Assembly: GCA_021432635.1 (NCBI GenBank)
Contig: MU270084.1
Coordinates: forward strand, 62,001 to 126,000
Direction: 5' to 3'
DNA length: 64,000 nt
From: Thozetella sp. PMI_491
Lineage: Eukaryota > Ascomycota > Sordariomycetes > Chaetosphaeriales > Chaetosphaeriaceae
Shown here: positions 20,819 to 32,340 of the stretch, piece by piece
How the letters are laid out: each line of letters starts with the position of its first letter
How positions within the stretch are numbered: position 1 is the stretch's first letter
Program-made: the position numbers and the translations under genes
Notes under the pieces: model-generated
The model's input: the letters and a program-made list of their open reading frames with translations, nothing else
What the model was told of the DNA's origin: nothing
The model's database searches: none

Positions 20819-22495
20819 TTTCTAGATGGATTCCCTGTCACTTACAACATTAGCAGCCCACCAATCAAGCTAGCAAGTGGGATTTCGACAGCAGAAGTGC
20901 ACGTGATGAAGGAGGGGTTGGCAGTCGCAAAGCGCCCGGCCTTGCCAGGAGCTTCCTAGTCCCATGTTTTTTTTCCCTTCGCGGGGCGGGTTTGAGATGG
21001 TGGTATCCCCAGGACGTCAGCCACCCCCAAGATGGTCAATTGGAGGGGTAATCGGCGGCAGTTGCCTCAGTTTGAGCAAAAGGAGGGGGAGGGACTGGCA
21101 CCGCTTGGATGCTGGGTCTCACACCCCCGACGCAGTAGCAGAAGCAACACCATCAGCAGAGAGCAAGATAGTTGGGGAGCTTCCTCGTGGTCGGGCAAGC
21201 TCATCCCACGCCGGTCCCACGTCGGCCCACAATGTAGAATGGCTTTAGTTTGGCTCAACATAGACACTGACACAGATCTGACTGCGTGCAACCCCGCCCT
21301 TGGGGTGCCGTCACCGGGGCTCGTGGCTCACGACGCCGCCTCGGCAGCCACTTGGTGTCCGGGCGGCCAGAACAGGCCCTGTCAATCTGCCATTCCATGC
21401 TGCACCAAGTGTCCATGGGCAGCACAATGCGGGATGGCATCGGCCCAGCCCAATGGGAGCAGAGCTCGGCCCAACAATCGAGCTTGTTCCATGCAGCTGC
21501 GTTGGAGGGGAGCATGTGGGAGTGGGCAAGCCTCACAAATGGCCCGGCGTGTGGACCGGACCATCCCCTGCCATGCAGGACCCCACCCAACGCGTCCCGC
21601 CCCGGGTGTTCACGGCTCCTATTGCTCTGGGGAAGGAAAGGGGTTGAACGGGGCGACCACCGAGACAGAGAGCGAGCTCGCGAGGTGGTACGGACGACCT
21701 GCGCGCCAAAGACGGCCCAGCAGCTTCAGTCCGTATTCTCTGGGCCCCTGGAGACACCTCATGGAAGAGGACATCCCAGGAAGCGTTTCTCAACACCTCT
21801 TGAGCTCTCAGTGCGAAGCTCTAGCTAGCTTCAAGGCCATTTGGAGTTCGACTTGAGATGGGCTCTGCCGTCTGAGAGGACGAATACGAAGAAATTTTGC
21901 ACGTACCTTGGGGACGTCGAGAGTAGGTGTTGATTGAGTGAATTACAGGTTAAGTACAAAGAGAAGAGAAGATGAAAGGTGGGATGCTGTTGATACAAAG
22001 CAGTTCGTTGAGACAGAGATTGAGTTTTGGTCCATCAAGAAAAAAAAAAGTCATCTGCGCCGATTTTGGAGCGAGAGAGCACAGGCCAGTTTGAGCTTTC
22101 AAAGCTTTGCACTCTTGCCGGCACCGCTTTCTCCGATCCGTCCCAAAATTATTACCCCTTCTCAAGTCCCGTGCAAACGAGTCTTGCAATCACTTTCATT
22201 CACATCTCTTCTTGTTTTCTCCTTCTCTTCTACTCGACCCGGCGCTGTTCTGCGCGCAATCGCAGCTCCTGCAGCATCTCTTCGACCACGTGAACAGTCC
22301 CGTGACACTTTCCAGGTGAACCCCCTTCCCTAGTCCAGGATCCTTGGCGCAAGGTGTCCAAGGCCCAAGCGTGAAACCGTCGCCCAGCGGCCCGACCTCT
22401 CTTCCAGTTGCGCCAATACATCAACCAGTTTTGCTATTAATTGATCCAATTCATCGAGCACCCTCACAGACGCCTCGAGTCTCGGCTCTCTCAAG
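20819..22495. other. Long divergent promoter region (cyclophilin / epsin)
   Basis: About 1.7 kb of GC-rich then pyrimidine-rich sequence (CT-rich near 22,190-22,250) typical of a housekeeping 5' UTR. Open frames overlap on both strands (longest 21032-21856) but show no domain or compositional sign of a real protein. Confidence 0.5.
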
Positions 22496-24277
22496 ATGGA
22501 TTTCAACAGCCTCAAAGATACGGTTTCGAACCTGACACTATACGATCTCAAAGCCGGAGTGCGCAAGGTTCAAAATGGTGAGCCCCCTCAGAGACGGACT
22601 CGGGGAGGCTGGCTGCTGACAGTCCGCCCACAGCGGTGATGAACTACACCGAGATGGAGGCGAAGGTATGCAAACCGGATAATCCGATGGGCCCATCCAA
22701 CGCCATCTTAACATTGTGTTCTAGGTGCGAGAGGCAACAAACAACGAGCCGTGGGGCGCCTCCTCGACCTTGATGCAGGAGATTGCCAATGGCACCTTCA
22801 ACTAGTACGCCGGCGCCCAGCATTCCCTCATTCCCTGCCTCCGTGCCTGCTACTCCCAGCTCCTTTCTAACATGCACTTGCTTCCAGCTCGACCCTCAAT
22901 GAGATCATGCCCATGATCTACCGACGCTTCACCGAAAAGTCGGCCGAGGAGTGGCGCCAGATCTACAAGGCGCTGCAGCTGCTCGAGTTCCTGATCAAGC
23001 ACGGCTCCGAGCGGGTCATTGACGATGCCCGATCCCACCTGACACTGCTCAAGATGCTGAGGCAGTTCCACTTCATCGATGCGAACGGCAAGGACCAGGG
23101 CATCAATGTCCGCAACCGCGCAAAGGAGCTGGCCGAGCTCCTCAGCGATGTCGAACGCATCCGTGCCGAGCGCAAGAAGGCCCGCAGCAACAAGCAGAAA
23201 TACACAGGCGTGGAGGGCGGCGGCTCGACCTTTGGCGGCGGCTTCTCGAGCGGCAGCAGCGGCCGTTACGGTGGCTTCGGCAGCGAGTCCGCGGGCTACG
23301 GGGGCGGGGGCGGTGGCGGCGGTGGCAGCACTGAGTACGGAGGCTACTCGGGCGGTGTCTACGGCGATGGCGGTGGCTTTGGGGGCCAATCTAGCGACTT
23401 CCACGACACACAGCAGCGGGGCGATAAGTTTGAGGAGTACGACGAGTTCGACGAGGGCGACAGGCCGGCAGCGAGCTCGTCCAGCAGGGCGAAGGCCCCG
23501 GCGCCGCCGAGGAAGCAACCCGAGCCGCCCAAGGCGAAGGCCAAGGCACCCGAGGTCGACCTTTTCTCCTTTGACGACCCCCCATCCTCCATCCCCGCAG
23601 CACCTCTGGCTGCGACTTCCTCCGGCGCAGGCCTCGCGTCCTTCGGCCACGCTGCTAATGACGATGACGAGTTCGACGACTTCCAGTCAGCCACGCCGGC
23701 CACCCAAGCGGCTCCCTCAGCAGCATTCGGATCGATTGCTGCTCCGCCGATCACATCCCATGCCAGTGGCGCCCAGTTTGTTGCACCTCAGCCTGTGTCC
23801 GCACCACAGCAAGCCAATCTGAGCGGCATGGTGGGACTGTCATCGATCTCCCCGACTACCAGCTCGACGACGACGCCCGCGCCCAACTACTCTGCCTTCA
23901 GCACACCGCTCGGCGCAGCCCCCCTCTCTAATGCGCAGGCCCCGAAGCCCACGGGTTACCAGGCCGCTCAGCCGAACTACTTCTCTTCCGTATCGCTCCC
24001 AGGGCAAACCGGTGGTGCGCCGGCAGGCGGAGCGAAGCCGGCAGCGGCTAAGCCAGCGGGCGGGGATGCCTTCGGCGCGCTGTGGTCGAACGCCAGTGTG
24101 GGCATCAAGAAAACGGACAAGCCAGGTTCAGGCCCGACCATGGGCCAGCTAGCGAAGGAGAAGAGCAGCGCCGGAATCTGGGGCGCTTCTACCGCTAGCA
24201 CGCCTGGGGCAAGCACCCCTGCGGCTAAGCCGGCCGGTGGCAGTGCCAGCAACGACCTCGCTGACCTCTTGGGTTGA
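22496..24277 (+). CDS. ENT3: ENTH-domain clathrin adaptor (Ent3/epsinR-like)
   Basis: 527 aa. Exons 22496-22577, 22634-22665, 22725-22804 and 22888-24277 (1584 nt). Residues 1 to about 155 form an ENTH domain (MDFNSLKDTVSNLTLYD, YTEMEAKVREATNNEPWGAS, IYKALQLLEFLIKHGSERV), which binds phosphoinositides. The rest is disordered: a Gly-rich stretch, an acidic/Pro-rich part with a clathrin-box-like EVDLFSFDDPP, acidic phenylalanine segments (DEFDDFQ) and a terminal DLADLLG. The version of ENTH with EATNNEPWG fits Ent3/epsinR, which work at trans-Golgi and endosomes with clathrin and Gga/AP-1, rather than Ent1/2 at the plasma membrane. Confidence 0.93.
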
Positions 24278-26271
24278 GTTGTTTCACATGCAGGACGGCA
24301 GGGGCGCCAGGGAAAAGAGACGAGACGAGACTATCAGGGTAATTTACATGATTGCTGCGTAGCACGCCGGTGCAGCAAGCACGTCAAAGCACGAGAGGTA
24401 GAGATGGAGATGCCTCGAGCCTCCGCTAGACTCGGCTCACTGCCATGACGGAGGACAAGCGATGCGCGGAGAGGGAGGCCTTTGTAGATTCGCAGCAAAC
24501 ACGTATTGGCTTATTTGGTCGCCGAGGACGAGCCAGGGGCGTGCAGGACTAGGCTCACGAAGACATCTCGGGACATGTAGTAGCGCGGAGGAGATCTAGC
24601 CCTTGTGCCGGCTACGGCTTTAGATTGGCATCTAGGTGTAGAGGCGTACAAAATCCAACTTCCATCCATCTTCACATGCCCGACCTGCTCTCGTCAGGGC
24701 GAACCAGCCCACGCATAAGACTGACATCATCCAATCTGCCCTTTGGGCAAGGCAACGCCAGTCGAGCTGGCCAGGGTAAGTGGTCTGTCGACGGCACTGC
24801 CTCTCTAGGCGTCTGATGCAGACGATGAGTACGATGCATATTGCGCCATCTACGCATCACCTGGTGGCTAGACCCGTGGCGCTGGGCCTCCGACAGCCTC
24901 TCGAACGCCCCAAACGGCTCGACAAAGAGCTACCCCGGCACGGGGCGGCATCCCAGCCGTCCCATCCATAGTCCTGCTCATCTCTGCCGGCCGCATCGAG
25001 ACCATACGAACTGGGCCGGCCACCGCCGCCAGCGGCCACCGCACGCCCAATGCCGTAGGGAGCCGTTTCACCGTCGCAGCCCTGCCTCGCTGTGTTTGTG
25101 TATTATCTGCTGCGAAACCACCCAGACGAGCGGGGACCGGGTTCAGGGATTCGGGCTGGGTGGCCGCGCTTAATCGGGCCCTGGCAGATGCGCTGCTGGC
25201 CAATCACCGCCCCGGCGCCGCCCAAAGCTGCCGGAGTGGGGCGCCCGCTCCGGCGCCGTGACTGGTCCGCGCCTAACCACACGACGAGCCCTGACAGCCG
25301 GGGGGAGTCACGATTGAGATTGAGCGAGGAGGTGGTCGCTTGTTTCGAACGACGCCCTTCCCCATCCCCGGTCGCTGCTCCCCCAACGACCCCGTCGTTC
25401 GCATGGCGTGCTAAGCGCCAGCGTGGCCCGAACGCCCTGGGCCGGTGGACTCACCGAAGCGGAGCCCTTGCCTCTCGCGGTGGAGGCTCCCCGGGGACCA
25501 AGGCGCGGCGAGCGACGCTGACATGGGAGGCAAGCAGCCAATCGTGGTAGCAGGCCGGGCGTGCGCTTTTCTTAGCACGCGGCGCGTCCCGCGAAACCCA
25601 GCCCGCGACATGACTGGGCCAGCCGCGCTGTCGACGGGTGGAGCTGCGTCTGTTGCTGCTGCAGCCGCAGAGCCACCGGAGCCTAGGGAGGCATGTCAAC
25701 AAAGAAGATCGACAACGCGAGGCGGTCCAGCCAAGCGGTCCAGCCAAGCGGGAGGTGGGGCCGGGAGGGCAAGAGCTCGGGTGGGTGGCCTGGTTTCCCG
25801 TTTCTGTATTTGGAAACCCTCCAGTCGTCCCATGTCATAGGACGGTAGGTGAGCGAGGGCCTGTCCTAGGCGGCTGGTCTGGCGTTCAACCCATGATTCC
25901 CAGACAACTCCATAGATTTGCTGTGTGCTCTGTGCTCTGCGCGCAGAGATGCACAAGGTATTTAAGTCCAACCCGGCACTGCTGGACCAGTGTCGAGGTT
26001 TCTCTTCTATTCTCCAACAACGCTCTCTCTTGTGTCTCTCTCCTTGGGTCCTCTTTCCTTATTTCCTAGGTCTCTCGGGGGGTTCCGTTATTTTTCTATT
26101 CAACGTCTCCTTGCATCCATTTCTCTCCAAACGTCTCTCGTTCTAGGGCTTCAGGACGGCAGTTGATCTGCTCGGATTACAGCATCTTCGGCTATCTCTG
26201 AACACCACGACAAGCTCGTTTTAACTTTCGCTATCTTCTATCCGTACCAACACTCGTCATACACAGCTACA
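24278..26271. other. Long intergenic region with small tandem repeat and CT-rich promoter
   Basis: About 2 kb without a supportable gene. A 13-bp unit (CGGTCCAGCCAAG) occurs twice in tandem at about 25,723-25,748. From about 26,000 to 26,150 the strand is strongly pyrimidine-rich, as in fungal core promoters, leading to the gene at 26,272. Confidence 0.5.
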
Positions 26272-27118
26272 ATGCCGGTCAGAGACCACGGTTATTACGG
26301 CTACGCCTTCGCCGGCTCGCGCGTCATCACGGCCGTCGCGCTCGTTCCCATCATTGGCCTGGTAGGCAACTTCATCAGCGTCATCACTAAGACGAAGCAC
26401 ACCCCTCCCGGGGAGCTCACCGGGACTCTCGTTGTGGTAAGCCTCGATATTGCTCTTCACTAGCCCAGATACTCTACCTGACGTTCTACCCTAGACGTGC
26501 ATCGCTTTCCTCTGGACCGTCCTGTCTTTCACCGCATACGACAATTCCCACATCCCCTACCTCGTCACCTGCGTCGTGGACACCCTCTTCCTCATCCCGT
26601 ACATCACTATCGCCGCCATCCTCGGCGGTCCTCTCTCCATCACCACCTGCTCCGATCTGTCCAATGACGTGGGAGCCGTGTTGCTCCCGTTGCCTCAGGG
26701 TAGCTCCGTGAGCTATCTGACCTTCACGGGCGCCGGGCAGACCGTGTGCTACGAGCTGCAGGCCGTCTGGGGCTTGAACATAGCCCTCTGCATCTTGTTC
26801 TCCATCAGCGCCATCTCAGCCGGCTTCTTGTGGCTGGGAGCGCGCCAGAGCAGCAGGGCTGCTGGCGTAGAGGGTGGATACTATGGCAGCCAGATCGAGA
26901 TGGCACCGCCGAAGCCGTCCTACTCCAATGCTCCAAGCTTCGTCAGCCGTGGCAACAGCTTTGATGGCCATAGTGCGCCCTCGGTCGCCGGCGACTATGC
27001 GAGTCCCGTGAACCATGGGTCCGAGTTCCGCGGCCTCGCTATATCAAACGGCAACGGGCCGGTTTCCCATGAGCCAGTGCCGGCCGACCGCGCCGTCGCT
27101 CCGCGCAACTACGAATAG
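26272..27118 (+). CDS. Four-helix membrane protein (MARVEL-like), with in-frame downstream extension
   Basis: 262 aa in two exons, 26272-26436 and 26495-27118. Four hydrophobic segments: about residues 16-36, 55-72, 80-105 and 155-180, with a loop holding two Cys (TTCSDLS and TVCYELQ) between helices 3 and 4. This is the layout of fungal MARVEL-type eisosome or membrane-organising proteins; exact function unknown. A Ser/Gly/Tyr-rich cytoplasmic tail follows. Translation stops at TAG (27116-27118), but the same frame stays open for 264 more codons to 27,910. Splicing out 27008-27118 (GTGAAC...GAATAG, 111 nt, in phase) would join the two frames, so the true C-terminus is uncertain. Confidence 0.75.
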
Positions 27119-27910
27119 GGGCGCGTGGCACCGCGACGAGGGGGAGGTCTGGACAATGCGCCAACCAACGCCCGACTCGCGGGGCCGGGATACTATGCCT
27201 CAAACCCGGGGTCGATGCCCGGGACATCTTCCCCGCTGGCGAGGGGAATTTCTGCAGCGCCAATGGATGCCGACACCACTGCAGATCTGGCTGAGCCTTC
27301 CCCACCTCTGGAGCGCCCAGTCCTTAACAGAAGGATCACGGGTTCTTCTTTTGGCCACAAGTCCTTAGGCATCCCAGTGGACTTGGCCAGCCCGCTGCGG
27401 CGAAGCCCTGTAGATCAGTTGAGCCCCACGGAGGCGAGCGGCGACACAATCCCGATCGCACTATCCCCTGACTTGTCCAGCTCGAACTCTGGCGCGCGGG
27501 CTCTTCATGAGACTCGCACTGGAAGGATGGAGCGTGACGATGTCCCTCCCGTGCCTAATCTCCCTGGTCAGCCTCTCTCCGTTGTCTCACCGCTCCGCGA
27601 TTCCCTTCAGCCTGTCAAGTGGAACAAGGTACGGGAGCTTCGAGCATCCCTGAAGCCCTCCCAAAGGCTGCCGCAACCGCTCCCAAGCCCATCGATCTAC
27701 GACGGCGGCGTCTCCCCGGTTTCACCTGCGCCCGTTGACCCGCCCAAAGCGATCAAGCGCAAGACATTATTCCAGCTGGCTTTAGATGGCTGGTGGGAAC
27801 TCCCGGGCATCTTGAGAAAAGGAGACACCGTTCGTGTCCCCAAGTCGAAGCCACGCCCATACCAGGCGAGGAGGAAAGAGGCCGAGAAGACGGGCGAGGA
27901 TTTCGTCTAA
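27119..27910 (+). CDS. Open extension downstream of the membrane protein (Pro/Ser-rich tail)
   Basis: A 264-codon frame in phase with the preceding gene and separated from it only by one TAG. It has no ATG in its first 30 codons, so an independent gene would start late (near 27,215) or not at all. Composition is protein-like: SP-rich motifs (SPLRRSPVDQLSP), PPVPNLPGQP, then a conserved-looking end ALDGWWELPGILRKGDT and a basic terminus. Best reading: the cytoplasmic tail of the membrane protein, reached by splicing over 27008-27118. Alternatives are a separate gene, stop read-through, or a recent nonsense mutation. Confidence 0.5.
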   Translation, partial: GRVAPRRGGGLDNAPTNARLAGPGYYASNPGSMPGTSSPLARGISAAPMDADTTADLAEPSPPLERPVLNRRITGSSFGHKSLGIPVDLASPLRRSPVDQLSPTEASGDTIPIALSPDLSSSNSGARALHETRTGRMERDDVPPVPNLPGQPLSVVSPLRDSLQPVKWNKVRELRASLKPSQRLPQPLPSPSIYDGGVSPVSPAPVDPPKAIKRKTLFQLALDGWWELPGILRKGDTVRVPKSKPRPYQARRKEAEKTGEDFV

Positions 27911-28267
27911 ACTTGAAGTTCACGGTGGTAATAGATAATCCTATAATCGCGGAAGACGTGATGCGTTAAAACGGTGTTTGTTGATTCGAACGTTTGCTTG
28001 GTTGTTCGACGAGTTTGGCAGAGGCCAGAAGGCCATCATGAAACCAAAAAAAAAAAAAAGAAATAGAATGGACACTCACATTGATCAGGTTGGCAAGCCT
28101 GTCTAGGGAGTATTTTCAGATAGTTTTAATGTAAACGCGACCATCTGAGGCACCCCCTGGAGCCATGCAATCGTTTCATCGTGTGGGTGAGGGTTAGGAT
28201 TGCCTTGCGTGCCCCCCGAACAAGCTCTAGTGGCTTTTAGATAGTTATCTCGCCGTCAATGCCTGCA
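27911..28267. other. Convergent intergenic stretch
   Basis: A short A-run (about 28,048-28,060) and no gene. Confidence 0.4.
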
Positions 28268-30169
28268 TTAAAACAGAAGTGACGTATGGCCGAGGCCACG
28301 GAGGCATGCCGACAGGTCCCATGAATCAGGATTCTGCTCTATAGCTGCCCGGTTGGACCATACGTTCTCCATGATGGAGAGCGCCTCTCGCACGCTCCCA
28401 ACGTGTTTTGTATCCACGCCCGAGATCATGGTGCGAAATTTGTCCTCCTGGTCCCGCATCGCCAGGCACCCTGTGACGCAGAGTGGCCATACGACGACGC
28501 GCAGGCACGCCGTGCCCCCAAGGGGGGCCAGTGTTTGCATGGTCAAGCCAACAGATTCACGGATCTCGGGGCATGCGGGCTGGTACCCAGATAGGACGAC
28601 ATTCAGATATGTCAAGGTTGCCTGTCCCCAAATCACCGTCGGTATGCTGGCGACGGGCGGGATGGGGGCCCCAAATACGTCGGTCGTGCGCGGGCGAAAC
28701 GCGCTGAAGTCCTCGCGCGTAGACAGGTTCGGGGCATTCACATGGTCGGTGCGGAACATGCGGGCGCGGATAGACTTCTCGATAGCCGCCGCGCGCGTCA
28801 CGAGCTGCGTGATGGAAAGGGAGCCTTTTTGCTTCATCTCCTTCTTCCACGCGGCGAGGGCGGCGATCTCGCCGATGGCCATGACCACCCAGTTTTCAAC
28901 ACCCACGAAAGTATCGAGGGATAACGCCACCTCGGACCCGTGCTCCTCGTTGGGTAGTAGAAGGTGTTGGTGCCAGGCGTGGAGCCGAGGTGCGGTCCCT
29001 AACGCGGTGCTCCCGAGCACGTCGATGTGCAGCAGTACGGCCGTGAAGAATCGAAGCGATGCCTGGTCCGAATTCCACGGGTGGCGCTGGCCGCGTGCCC
29101 CAATCTTGGGCCAGTACCCGAGTAGGTCGAGGATGGTCGTCCAGCAGCCGTGGTGGTGAGCTGAGATCTGCTCGTTACCCATGATCTGGAGGAAAAGCTC
29201 ACTGGCGGCGTTGAGGTGGATTTCCCAGTGCCCGTTGACGCTCCCGAACGCGACCTCGGATGTCAGGAGCTGCACGATGCTGGCCATGACGCGACTCGTC
29301 TCGACGAGCGCGTCCTTGTAGCCGCGCCGGTTGAGCTCCACAATGTCATTCTGCAGCTCCTTAAGGGCTAGTTCTTGCTGCAGTTGGAGTTCCTCGGCGT
29401 TGTGCAGCCGGCACATATTGTTCGAGGATGTGTTATCGTTCCCGATGGTCATGGCGAAGAAGAAGGAGGCGAGGGTAAGGGCGGCGTGGAAGAGCGCCTT
29501 GTTCCGCGAGAGCATGACGAGCAGCCAGCCACGGCCGGCTTCCATGAGTGGCGGACGGTAGAAGGGGAAGAGATACGGGAACACGTAGTCCAGGTATAGC
29601 ATGGCCATACTGAGCTCGCGCTCCTCGAAGCTCGCGTTGGCGATGGTTGTCGCGGCGGTGGGGCTGGCACCTCGCGCGGTGGCTGCCTGGGTGATGAAGG
29701 ATCCCATGCGCTGCCAGATATTCTCGGCCTCTTGCTCCACTGCCGCAGCGGGTGTGCTCAGCGCGCTGGCAGAGCTCGCGGGCGTGGTATAGGAGCCACC
29801 AGACGTGCTGCCAGTGGGTACGCTGGCCGGCTCAGAGGGCTGTGGGGGAGACGAGTCTTCGATTTCGACCATCGTCACGTCCATTTGCGAATCGTCCGTC
29901 ATTTCCAGATCCTCGAAGCTCTTCTCCACTGGCTGCATGTACTTCTTCTCGCGTCTGCTGCCAGCGCGTCGCTTGACCTCCGCCTTCAGCCAGTCGGCGC
30001 GCTCCTTCTGCTTCTCGCCGTTGTCCATCCATTCCGGCTTGGTCTCGCTGTATAGGCAGTCGATCTCGAGCCCCAGGCAGCCACTGCAGGCTGGTCTCTC
30101 CTCATCGCATTTCTTGCGTCGCAGACGACATGTCCAGCAGCCGTCTGAGCTCCGGATCTTGGATGCCAT
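28268..30169 (-). CDS. Zn2Cys6 transcription factor, intronless
   Basis: A single exon encoding 633 aa from the ATG at 30169; the frame is open further upstream, but only a GTG is there. The zinc cluster is at residues 11-38 (CWTCRLRRKKC, CSGC, DC). It is followed by EWMDNGEKQKERADWLKAEVKRR, a basic/coiled linker typical of factors whose body is the fungal_trans_2 type (FPFYRPPLMEAGRGWLL region). A Ser/Ala/Pro-rich linker separates the domains. Targets unknown. It converges on the membrane-protein gene and has an isolated 670-bp promoter. Confidence 0.88.
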   Translation of the reverse strand: MASKIRSSDGCWTCRLRRKKCDEERPACSGCLGLEIDCLYSETKPEWMDNGEKQKERADWLKAEVKRRAGSRREKKYMQPVEKSFEDLEMTDDSQMDVTMVEIEDSSPPQPSEPASVPTGSTSGGSYTTPASSASALSTPAAAVEQEAENIWQRMGSFITQAATARGASPTAATTIANASFEERELSMAMLYLDYVFPYLFPFYRPPLMEAGRGWLLVMLSRNKALFHAALTLASFFFAMTIGNDNTSSNNMCRLHNAEELQLQQELALKELQNDIVELNRRGYKDALVETSRVMASIVQLLTSEVAFGSVNGHWEIHLNAASELFLQIMGNEQISAHHHGCWTTILDLLGYWPKIGARGQRHPWNSDQASLRFFTAVLLHIDVLGSTALGTAPRLHAWHQHLLLPNEEHGSEVALSLDTFVGVENWVVMAIGEIAALAAWKKEMKQKGSLSITQLVTRAAAIEKSIRARMFRTDHVNAPNLSTREDFSAFRPRTTDVFGAPIPPVASIPTVIWGQATLTYLNVVLSGYQPACPEIRESVGLTMQTLAPLGGTACLRVVVWPLCVTGCLAMRDQEDKFRTMISGVDTKHVGSVREALSIMENVWSNRAAIEQNPDSWDLSACLRGLGHTSLLF

Positions 30170-30837
30170 CAGGCCCGGCTGCGGGACCACAAGCGGGGCC
30201 AAATGAAGGCGGGCAAATGGGTGTGGTAACACGGGTTAGAGAGTTTAACGCCGGTATATGCAAAGCCGAACCTAGGTTGAGTATCCCTTCAAGTGCGCTG
30301 GACCACTTTTATAGATTCTTAATATTCCCAGCGTGTCGAGATATGAGACTGGTCCGCATATGTGGCATCTGCCTCTCCCGATCGATTGATTTGACTATTC
30401 CTGAGCTGAGGTGAGGCTCCCATCGTTTTTCGTGGCGAGGTACATTTGTCAGCCGAACCAGCTAGACGGGCCCCCAGCTAGATGACTGGCCGCAGACAAG
30501 GGGGATTTAGGAAGGTGGAGCCCAGCTACCGCCTAGAGCATTTCCTACCTGCCTACGTTAGTCTCTAGTTCCAGAAGTCGTGCTCAAGACATCCTCGAAT
30601 TACCTGTATGGTGTTCTAGATATAGGAGATTAAAGCGCAATGTCTTGGACATATAGCCATAGATCTGACCCAGGCAAAGAGCCCTAGTAGCTGCATGTTA
30701 CTTAGCTACTTAGTCCGTGGGGCCTGGTCCGACCTTGGGCCTTTTCGCTCCAAACCCCAGTGACAAGGAGCCTAAACACGCCTAACCCTCCTCCCGAACT
30801 GCACCCCAGAGCTTATCTCCTAACTTCGCGTCGACGG
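30170..30837. other. Intergenic: promoter of the Zn2Cys6 factor
   Basis: No gene or clear motif is seen in about 670 bp. Confidence 0.4.
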
Positions 30838-31629
30838 TCAGCCACAGCAGACCGTCGCATCCTGCACCGCGCTAGTCGCCGGCCGGCCGTCCGCGAGCGT
30901 CTCCCACTGGAAGAGGAACGCCCCAATATATGCACCCAAGAAGATACAAATAATAAAGTAGCCGTTGTAGTACATGGCAAGTCTATATAGTCAGTTAATA
31001 CGGCACCGGCAGGAGACACAAGCTTGTCGCACATCCAGGAACTTACAGCATTAGTATGTAAGCCAGAGCAAACTGGAGCATGTGTAGCAGCGCCCGAACT
31101 GCCTGCTGTGCGAAGGAAGGCCGGAACGGTACCACAGCGCACGGCGGCAGCGGCGGTGCTACCTCGCCGCCTTGTGTCGACACCGAGGTCTTGTTCCCGG
31201 CCGCCCTCAGCAACGATCCCATCCGTCGTCCGATGGGAGGCGCTGGGTTGTCAAGATGCATGCGGACAAGGTAGCAGTCATATTCCTTGCCGCCACGACG
31301 GAGGGCCTCCAAGAGGATAACGAGGACCACCACGCCGAGGCACGAGCCGGCGAACATGGCGTTCGAGGTGATGCGCCAGCTAGGCGAGAGAAAACAGGCG
31401 TCGATCGTGTTCCAATTCCACAGCATCTTCCCGACCAGGCCTGTTAGCAGCTATAGTGCCGGCGGGTGCAGGGAGAGTCTCATACCGATATCTTGCATGC
31501 ACTTCCCGCTCGCATGCCTGCCATAGCGCCGCCAGGTCCCGGCGCCCTGGCCGTCGGGGTCGACGTCTTCTTGGTGGCCGTCGCCGCTGCAGTCGACAGC
31601 GTAGAAAGTGTCTTATTCATGGCGGTCAT
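30838..31629 (-). CDS. Ctr-type copper transporter
   Basis: 222 aa. Exons 31486-31629, 31047-31426 and 30838-30982 (669 nt). Family signatures: CKISMLWNWNTIDACF just before the first helix, the MxxxM gate in helix 2 (MLLAM, created at the second splice) and the packing motif LGAYIGAF in helix 3. The N-terminus is short with a single MxxM-like cluster (MAGMRAG). High-affinity members have several Met motifs, so this could be a lower-affinity or intracellular (vacuolar) type. The tail ends with a CC pair (VCCG), as in many Ctr proteins. Carries Cu(I) as a trimer. The hemerythrin-like gene next door may be unrelated. Confidence 0.92.
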
Positions 31630-32340
31630 TTTTTGTCTTCCCTTTAGCTTTTCCCAGCTACGTTCAACGCGAGCTGCAAGAGGTCTGAATGCCAACTGCC
31701 TCGACACGGGTGGCTGCCAAGTACAGGTATTAGAGCCACGAGTGCTTTCTCTGATTCCTCAATTCCTGTTGATGAGAACAGCAGGTGTTCTGGCGAAAGA
31801 AGGCAGAAGACGGGACCGCCCACAGGCCTGCCGTCTCTCTTTATTAAATTCGACCTTGCCTTTGAAGCTCTGAAGAAAGCCCGGTCCGCGCCAGAGTTTA
31901 GTTTGCGGCAGACACGGCTCCCTTTGGCAGTGCACACAGCCGAACTGCTAGACCTGGCCTTTAGCATACTGGAGTGATACGTACCATCTCGTCTTCGTCC
32001 ACGCTTGCAAGGTACTAGAAGGTGACGTCGGCAGATGCTGATCACCGTCTACTGGCAACGGCGGCGTGAAAGGAAAACATGCTTGGCTCCTTCGATCTGC
32101 AGAAATGCGGGAGAGCGGCCGAATACCTTCAATTGGCATTTTACCACCCGGTATGTTCGTAGCTTAGAGTTAAGAAAGAGCACATAACGTCTCTCGCGGC
32201 CCGAAATTCCAGACCCATCGTCCATGTCCAAACTCCATCCGGGCTCTCAGGGTGTTCTTCCCGCACCCGTGGCCCAATTGCCATCCTGTGGCACCGGTTG
32301 CTTTGCTGCTTTTTTTGTTCCTGTTCCCTTCTTCTCCCCC
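31630..32340. other. Intergenic
   Basis: About 710 bp with no supportable gene; promoter of the copper transporter on one side and the 3' flank of the hemerythrin-like gene on the other. Confidence 0.4.

Noticed and set aside
21032-21856. 274-codon open frame in the cyclophilin/epsin promoter
   Set aside because: It overlaps other open frames on both strands, has no domain and its residue pattern looks like translated GC-rich DNA.
25092-25840. Overlapping open frames of 100-150 codons in the 2-kb gap after the epsin gene
   Set aside because: Arg/Pro/Gly-rich in several frames at once, as GC-rich non-coding DNA gives; no intron or motif support.
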